A program made the position numbers and the translations under genes. Positions 60,684 through 64,000 of a DNA stretch of 64,000 bases are shown here, piece by piece (within the stretch, counting starts at the first letter, position 1; each line of letters opens with the position of its first letter). The DNA is from Bog-756 sp963737625 (GTDB lineage: Bacteria > Actinomycetota > Acidimicrobiia > Acidimicrobiales > RAAP-2): NCBI GenBank assembly GCA_963737625.1, contig CAVTTK010000001.1, forward strand, positions 310,001 through 374,000, read 5' to 3'. A model generated the notes under the pieces. It was given only the letters and a program-made list of their open reading frames with translations, searched no databases and was not told the origin of the DNA.

Positions 60684-61028
60684 AACGGCTCCTCGATAGC
60701 AGAGTGTCCACCAGACTCCTGAAGTGGTTGACGGCAGGTGGCAGGGGCCAGGGGGACGGTGTGGGGAGTTGGGTTGTTGCCGACGATTATTGCCGATCGC
60801 ACAGATCGGCACAATGGCTGATCGACGAGTCGGCGAATGCCAGGACAGTCCGTGAGGGCCAAATTGTCTCTGCTGGCTGGAGTTACTTCGACTCGCCGCG
60901 GTCCGTTAGTTCGGGTCGAGTTGGCAAACGTCATCGCCATTTCATGCGTTCGTGACATTCCGGTATTTGAGGTCCATCGGAACCACCGGCTTTGCTGTAT
61001 GGCCCCGTGCGGGACCGGCCCGCCATGT
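60684..61028. other. 345-bp intergenic region, relatively AT-rich
   Basis: Between the ipdC stop and the ketoacyl synthase start. Base composition is clearly lower in GC than the flanks. No convincing gene: the open frames lack initiation signals or family resemblance. It contains the inverted repeat at 60791-60811. Probably the ketoacyl synthase promoter. Confidence 0.5.
60791..60811. promoter_or_regulatory. Inverted repeat TGCCGATC-N5-GATCGGCA
   Basis: Perfect eight-base arms with a five-base centre, 108 bases upstream of the ketoacyl synthase start. Could be an operator or an RNA hairpin. Unlike the CTGAC sites. Confidence 0.5.
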
Positions 61029-62126
61029 TCAGGAACGACCCAGTCGGTCCAGGACCAATGTGGCCTCGTCCACGACCCGGCCGATGAGCTCGGCCACGGT
61101 GGGGAGTTCGGTGATCTCGCCCACCACCTGGCCGGTGGGAAGGACGCCCACATCGGTCCGTCCATCGACCAGGGCGGCCTTGGTCATCATGGGGGCGTTG
61201 GCCGCCATCACGACCTGGGGCCAGGACAGCTCGTTGCCCTGTTTGAGGGCCCGACCCTCCTTCAGCAGAGCCACCAGGGAGGTATCGGTCTGGCGACGGA
61301 AGGCGTGGGCGTTGGCCAGGGCCCGGGGCAGGTTCTCGAGCCAGCTGGACCGCTCGAGGCGGTCGACCAGGTCGGTGCGGATGACCCGCTGTGGGGCTCC
61401 GTCAACCGCAGTGGACACCACGGTGCCGGTGACCGGGGTGCCGAGGTAGACCTGTTTGACGGCGTCGGGCACCCGGCTCTCCTGGGTGAGGAGGAAGCGC
61501 GTGCCCATGGCGATGCCTGCAGCACCGTAGGCCAGGGCGGCGACCAGCCCCCGTCCGTCGAAGAAGCCACCGGCGGCGATGACCTGGACCCTGCCGCCGA
61601 CGGCGTCGACCACCGCCGGGGTGAGGAGGGACGTGGGAACTGAGCCGGTATGCCCCCCGCCCTCTCCGCCCTGGGCAATCACGGCGTCGACTCCCCACTC
61701 GGCCACCTTCTCGGCGTGCCGGCGGGCGCCGATGGTCGGCATCACCACCAGGCCGGCCTCCCGACAACGGGTGACGAGTTCGGGCTTGGGGGCCTGGGCG
61801 AAGCTGGCCACCCGCACCCCGTTGTCGATCATCAGCGCCACCCGGTCGGCGACATCGGCGACATCGGTCCGCATGTTGACCCCGAAGGGCAGGTCGGTGC
61901 GCGCCCGCACCTCCCCGATGGCTGTGACCAGTTCCGGGAAGGTCATGGTGGCCGAGGCCAGGATGCCCAACCCCCCGGCCTCGGCCGTGGCCGCCACCAG
62001 CCGGGGCCCGGCTACCCAGCCCATGCCGGTCTGGACGATGGGGTACCGGACCCCGACCAGCCGGCAGAACGGGGTGTGGAGGGCGGGATGGACCCGACGG
62101 GTGTTGTCGGCGCCCTCCGCCGTCAT
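61029..62126 (-). CDS. ipdC: IpdC-like flavin-dependent oxidoreductase (steroid ring D)
   Basis: A 365-residue nitronate-monooxygenase-fold flavoprotein: YPIVQTGMGWVAGPRLVAA, AQGGEGGGHTG, AAGGFFDGRGLVAAL. In mycobacteria IpdC acts late in steroid rings C/D breakdown, on the 5-hydroxy-indanone propionyl-CoA-derived intermediate. The assignment rests on the sequence plus its place directly after ipdB, overlapping by four bases (ATGA). It is clearly not the paralogue at 27521. Confidence 0.85.
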   Translation of the reverse strand: MTAEGADNTRRVHPALHTPFCRLVGVRYPIVQTGMGWVAGPRLVAATAEAGGLGILASATMTFPELVTAIGEVRARTDLPFGVNMRTDVADVADRVALMIDNGVRVASFAQAPKPELVTRCREAGLVVMPTIGARRHAEKVAEWGVDAVIAQGGEGGGHTGSVPTSLLTPAVVDAVGGRVQVIAAGGFFDGRGLVAALAYGAAGIAMGTRFLLTQESRVPDAVKQVYLGTPVTGTVVSTAVDGAPQRVIRTDLVDRLERSSWLENLPRALANAHAFRRQTDTSLVALLKEGRALKQGNELSWPQVVMAANAPMMTKAALVDGRTDVGVLPTGQVVGEITELPTVAELIGRVVDEATLVLDRLGRS

Positions 62127-62911
62127 GATCGGATCTCCCGTTCCCGTAGCCCCCGGGGATCGAGCACCGTGCGGATCAGCTCGAGCTCCTCGGGAGTGGG
62201 CAGGCGGGTCTCGGGGACATCGGACGGGATCACGAGGTCGAAGCCGGTGGCCTCGGACACCTGGTCCACCGATACGCCGGGGTGGACGGAGCGCAGGCGC
62301 ATCACGCGGTCGGGGGTTTCGAAGTCGAACACTCCGAGGTTGGAGACCACCCGACGGATCTCGTGGAAGCGGGTGGCCGAGGGACCGGCGGCCTGGGCCC
62401 GGGCATAGCCCACTCCCGAGACCACATCGACCTGCTCGACGAAGGACCGGGTGGAGTGGGCGGGGACCCAGTAGCTGGTCGAGTGGTTGACGGTGTTCCC
62501 CGGCGCCCCGCGTACCCCGACGAGCTGCACCTTGGGGCGGGCCCATGGACCGATGGCACTGATGTTCTGGTTGCCGGTGCGGTCGATCTGGGAGGCCATC
62601 ATGATCAGGTTCCGCCGACCCGACCACACAGTGTCGAACACCTTGCGGTAAGGCATGTGCGACTCGAGCAGCAGGCCGGCAGCGTCAGCCCCGAAAGCGG
62701 GAACCCCGGCCACCAGCGCGGCGTCGCCGTCGGTGAGCACCAGGTCGGGGGCAAAGGTCAACCGGGCCAACCGGGTCCCCAGCGCCGGCGCCGTCCCGAA
62801 GGCGCTGGCCATGACCTCTCCATCGCCGCGGAACACCTCGGCACAGGCCACGGCGCAGTACTCGGCCCGGGTGACCCCGGATCCGTCGACACCGGACGCC
62901 GGTGCACTCAT
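62123..62911 (-). CDS. ipdB: IpdB-like subunit of the steroid ring-C hydrolase
   Basis: A 262-residue beta subunit of the CoA-transferase-superfamily IpdAB. In mycobacteria IpdAB is not a transferase; it opens the last steroid ring of COCHEA-CoA by hydrolysis. Visible: CAVACAEVFRGDGEVMAS, NLIMMASQIDRTGNQN, VNHSTSYWVPAHSTRSF. Coupled to ipdA upstream and ipdC downstream by ATGA overlaps. Confidence 0.88.
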   Translation of the reverse strand: MSAPASGVDGSGVTRAEYCAVACAEVFRGDGEVMASAFGTAPALGTRLARLTFAPDLVLTDGDAALVAGVPAFGADAAGLLLESHMPYRKVFDTVWSGRRNLIMMASQIDRTGNQNISAIGPWARPKVQLVGVRGAPGNTVNHSTSYWVPAHSTRSFVEQVDVVSGVGYARAQAAGPSATRFHEIRRVVSNLGVFDFETPDRVMRLRSVHPGVSVDQVSEATGFDLVIPSDVPETRLPTPEELELIRTVLDPRGLREREIRS

Positions 62912-63819
62912 GATCGACCTCCCTGGCCCGAGGCGGCCCGCTCGGCGGCGGTCCGGGCCGCCCGCTCCACTGTCGCCTCACCCACGGCTATCTGGTAGGC
63001 GGCCTCATCGACCTGGAGGAACCGTTCCGAGAAGGAGGCCCACGCCCCGGCATCGCCGGCCGCTGCCACGTACTCCTTTTGGAACCCCTCGTCCCGGGGA
63101 TAGTCCGGGACGCAGGCGGTGAAGTGGGCGCCGCCCACGGTCTCGACGACGCCGTCGGTCAGCAGTCGGCTGATGCACATGGTCTGGAGTGGCCCCTCCG
63201 AGGCGAACTGGTCGGTGTCGACGATGCGCTCGGTGGTGACGAACCGGTGGTCGGCCGCACCGAGGAACAGGTCGTCGAAGAAGGGGTCAGGCCCGAGGAT
63301 CTGCCCCGATCCCCTGGCGTCCGCCCGGTTGACGTGGACCAGGGCGGCGTCGAGCCGTAGGGCTGGAACGGCCACCAGCTCCTCGCCGTCGTCGTAGGGC
63401 GAGAGGACCGTCCGCAGCAAGGGGTTCATCACCATCACATCCGATCCCAGTCCGGCCCGGGTGGGCAGGAAGGGGACCCGCTGCGACGCCGCCAACAGAC
63501 CCAGGTAGAACATGCCCTCGTCGAGTTCCATGGTTTCGATGGCCCCGGCCTGTCGGGCCGCCCTGAAGTGGGGGTCCGTGGGGATGGAGTCCAGCGTGAC
63601 GAATCCGTAGACCGCCTTGCGCACCTTTCCCGCGGCACACAGGAGGCCGATGTCGGGACCGCCGTAGGAGACCACGGTGAGGTCGGTCAGATCCGAACGC
63701 AGGATGGCCCGGATAGCGGCCATGGGCTTTCGCCGTGAACCCCAGCCACCGATGCCGATGGTCATTCCGCTCCGGAGCTCCCCGATGAGCTCGTCGAGTG
63801 TGAGTCGCTTGTCTGGCAC
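62908..63819 (-). CDS. ipdA: IpdA-like subunit of the steroid ring-C hydrolase
   Basis: A 303-residue alpha subunit. GMTIGIGGWGSRRKPMAAI is the CoA-transferase-like glycine-rich start, and VVSYGGPDIGLLCAAGKV and IETMELDEGMFYLGL follow; an acidic cluster (Glu95, Glu98, Glu101) lies in that last stretch, where the catalytic Glu of the family is expected. GTG 63819 follows AGGGGC and lies eight bases after the echA20 stop. Partner of ipdB. Confidence 0.9.
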   Translation of the reverse strand: MPDKRLTLDELIGELRSGMTIGIGGWGSRRKPMAAIRAILRSDLTDLTVVSYGGPDIGLLCAAGKVRKAVYGFVTLDSIPTDPHFRAARQAGAIETMELDEGMFYLGLLAASQRVPFLPTRAGLGSDVMVMNPLLRTVLSPYDDGEELVAVPALRLDAALVHVNRADARGSGQILGPDPFFDDLFLGAADHRFVTTERIVDTDQFASEGPLQTMCISRLLTDGVVETVGGAHFTACVPDYPRDEGFQKEYVAAAGDAGAWASFSERFLQVDEAAYQIAVGEATVERAARTAAERAASGQGGRS

Positions 63820-63827
63820 GCCCGCCC

Positions 63828-64000
63828 CTATCTGGTGGTGTCGGCGTCGCGCTTCTCCACGAAGGCGGCGCGCTGCTCGTCGGCCACTCCGGCCACGTGC
63901 AGCTCGTAGGTGAATCCCTGCTCGAACCGGTAGCTGCTCTTCACGTCGACCGGATCGATCCCGTTCAATGACTCCTTGGCACGGCGGAGGATGGTCGGGG
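63828..64000 (-). CDS. echA20: EchA20-like crotonase, C-terminal end (cut by window edge)
   Basis: Only the last 56 codons are in the window, reading LRRAKESLNGIDP, VKSSYRFEQGFTYELHVAG and a tail ending in TAG. This wording matches the EchA20 C terminus. In mycobacteria EchA20 hydrolyses the cyclopentanone ring of HIEC-CoA. The order echA20-ipdA-ipdB-ipdC equals Rv3550-Rv3553. Most of the gene lies beyond the window. Confidence 0.85.
   Translation of the reverse strand, partial: PTILRRAKESLNGIDPVDVKSSYRFEQGFTYELHVAGVADEQRAAFVEKRDADTTR

Noticed and set aside
60704..60955. Short plus-strand open frame in the low-GC gap
   Set aside because: No ribosome-binding site or leaderless -10, no recognisable family, and codon positions do not show the strong third-position GC bias of neighbouring genes.

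Overview
The window is 64 kb of very GC-rich DNA from an actinobacterium, most likely class Acidimicrobiia. Four things point there: an actinobacterial bc1-aa3 respiratory branch with a diheme QcrC, F420-type oxidoreductases, many leaderless-looking promoters, and two envelope proteins built from the ~42-residue GYWLVASDGG(I/V)F(T/A)FGDA repeat that is characteristic of this class. Assignment to class is inference; no rRNA gene is present. No tRNA, CRISPR array, insertion sequence or phage gene was seen, so this looks like ordinary chromosome.

Layout. 1-7 kb: the end of acetyl-CoA synthetase, a HAD-like protein, then a tightly overlapped minus-strand operon hemE-cpfC-cgoX-lnt (late heme synthesis plus an apolipoprotein N-acyltransferase-like protein). 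7-9.4 kb: helD. 9.6-20.3 kb: the aerobic terminal branch in two facing blocks, ctaE-qcrC-qcrA-qcrB on plus and ctaC-ctaD-ctaF on minus, enclosing a polytopic membrane protein and an M20 peptidase. 20.5-25.9 kb: a minus-strand run with an alkylsulfatase-like MBL protein, a membrane protein, TatA, a CopD-like protein, a crotonase and a thiolase-like protein. 26-36.5 kb: GH1 glycosidase, nitronate-monooxygenase-like protein, DUF5522-like protein, DHA2 exporter, sphingosine-1-phosphate-lyase-like enzyme, an ABC exporter, two divergent TetR regulators and a cyclase-family hydrolase. 36.5-52.7 kb: two repeat-bearing envelope proteins (one with a CAP domain, one with a CHAP-like domain) around ALDH, D-aminoacylase-like, MscS, Thr-rich, GNAT, F420/LLM, paired acyl-CoA dehydrogenase, amidohydrolase, SDR and SGNH genes. 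52.7-64 kb: a second acyl-CoA dehydrogenase pair, a thiolase, a PAS-GGDEF-EAL protein, a lone ketoacyl synthase, and the steroid ring-C/D operon echA20-ipdA-ipdB-ipdC in the mycobacterial gene order.

How it fits together. The left third is housekeeping: heme supply next to the heme-copper oxidase and cytochrome bc genes. The right half is dominated by CoA-thioester catabolism. ipdABC-echA20, two heteromeric-type acyl-CoA dehydrogenase pairs, a FadA5/FadA6-like thiolase and a KstR-like TetR together indicate steroid (or similar polycyclic terpenoid) breakdown. The most interesting unexplained signal is an inverted repeat, CTGAC-N5-GTCAG, found in four intergenic regions (39694, 41587, 48433 and, with one mismatch inside a larger palindrome, 55028). 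It lies beside ALDH, D-aminoacylase/MscS, amidohydrolase and acyl-CoA dehydrogenase/thiolase genes. At 48433 it covers the -35 box of a leaderless-type promoter. It looks like the operator of one uncharacterised regulon.
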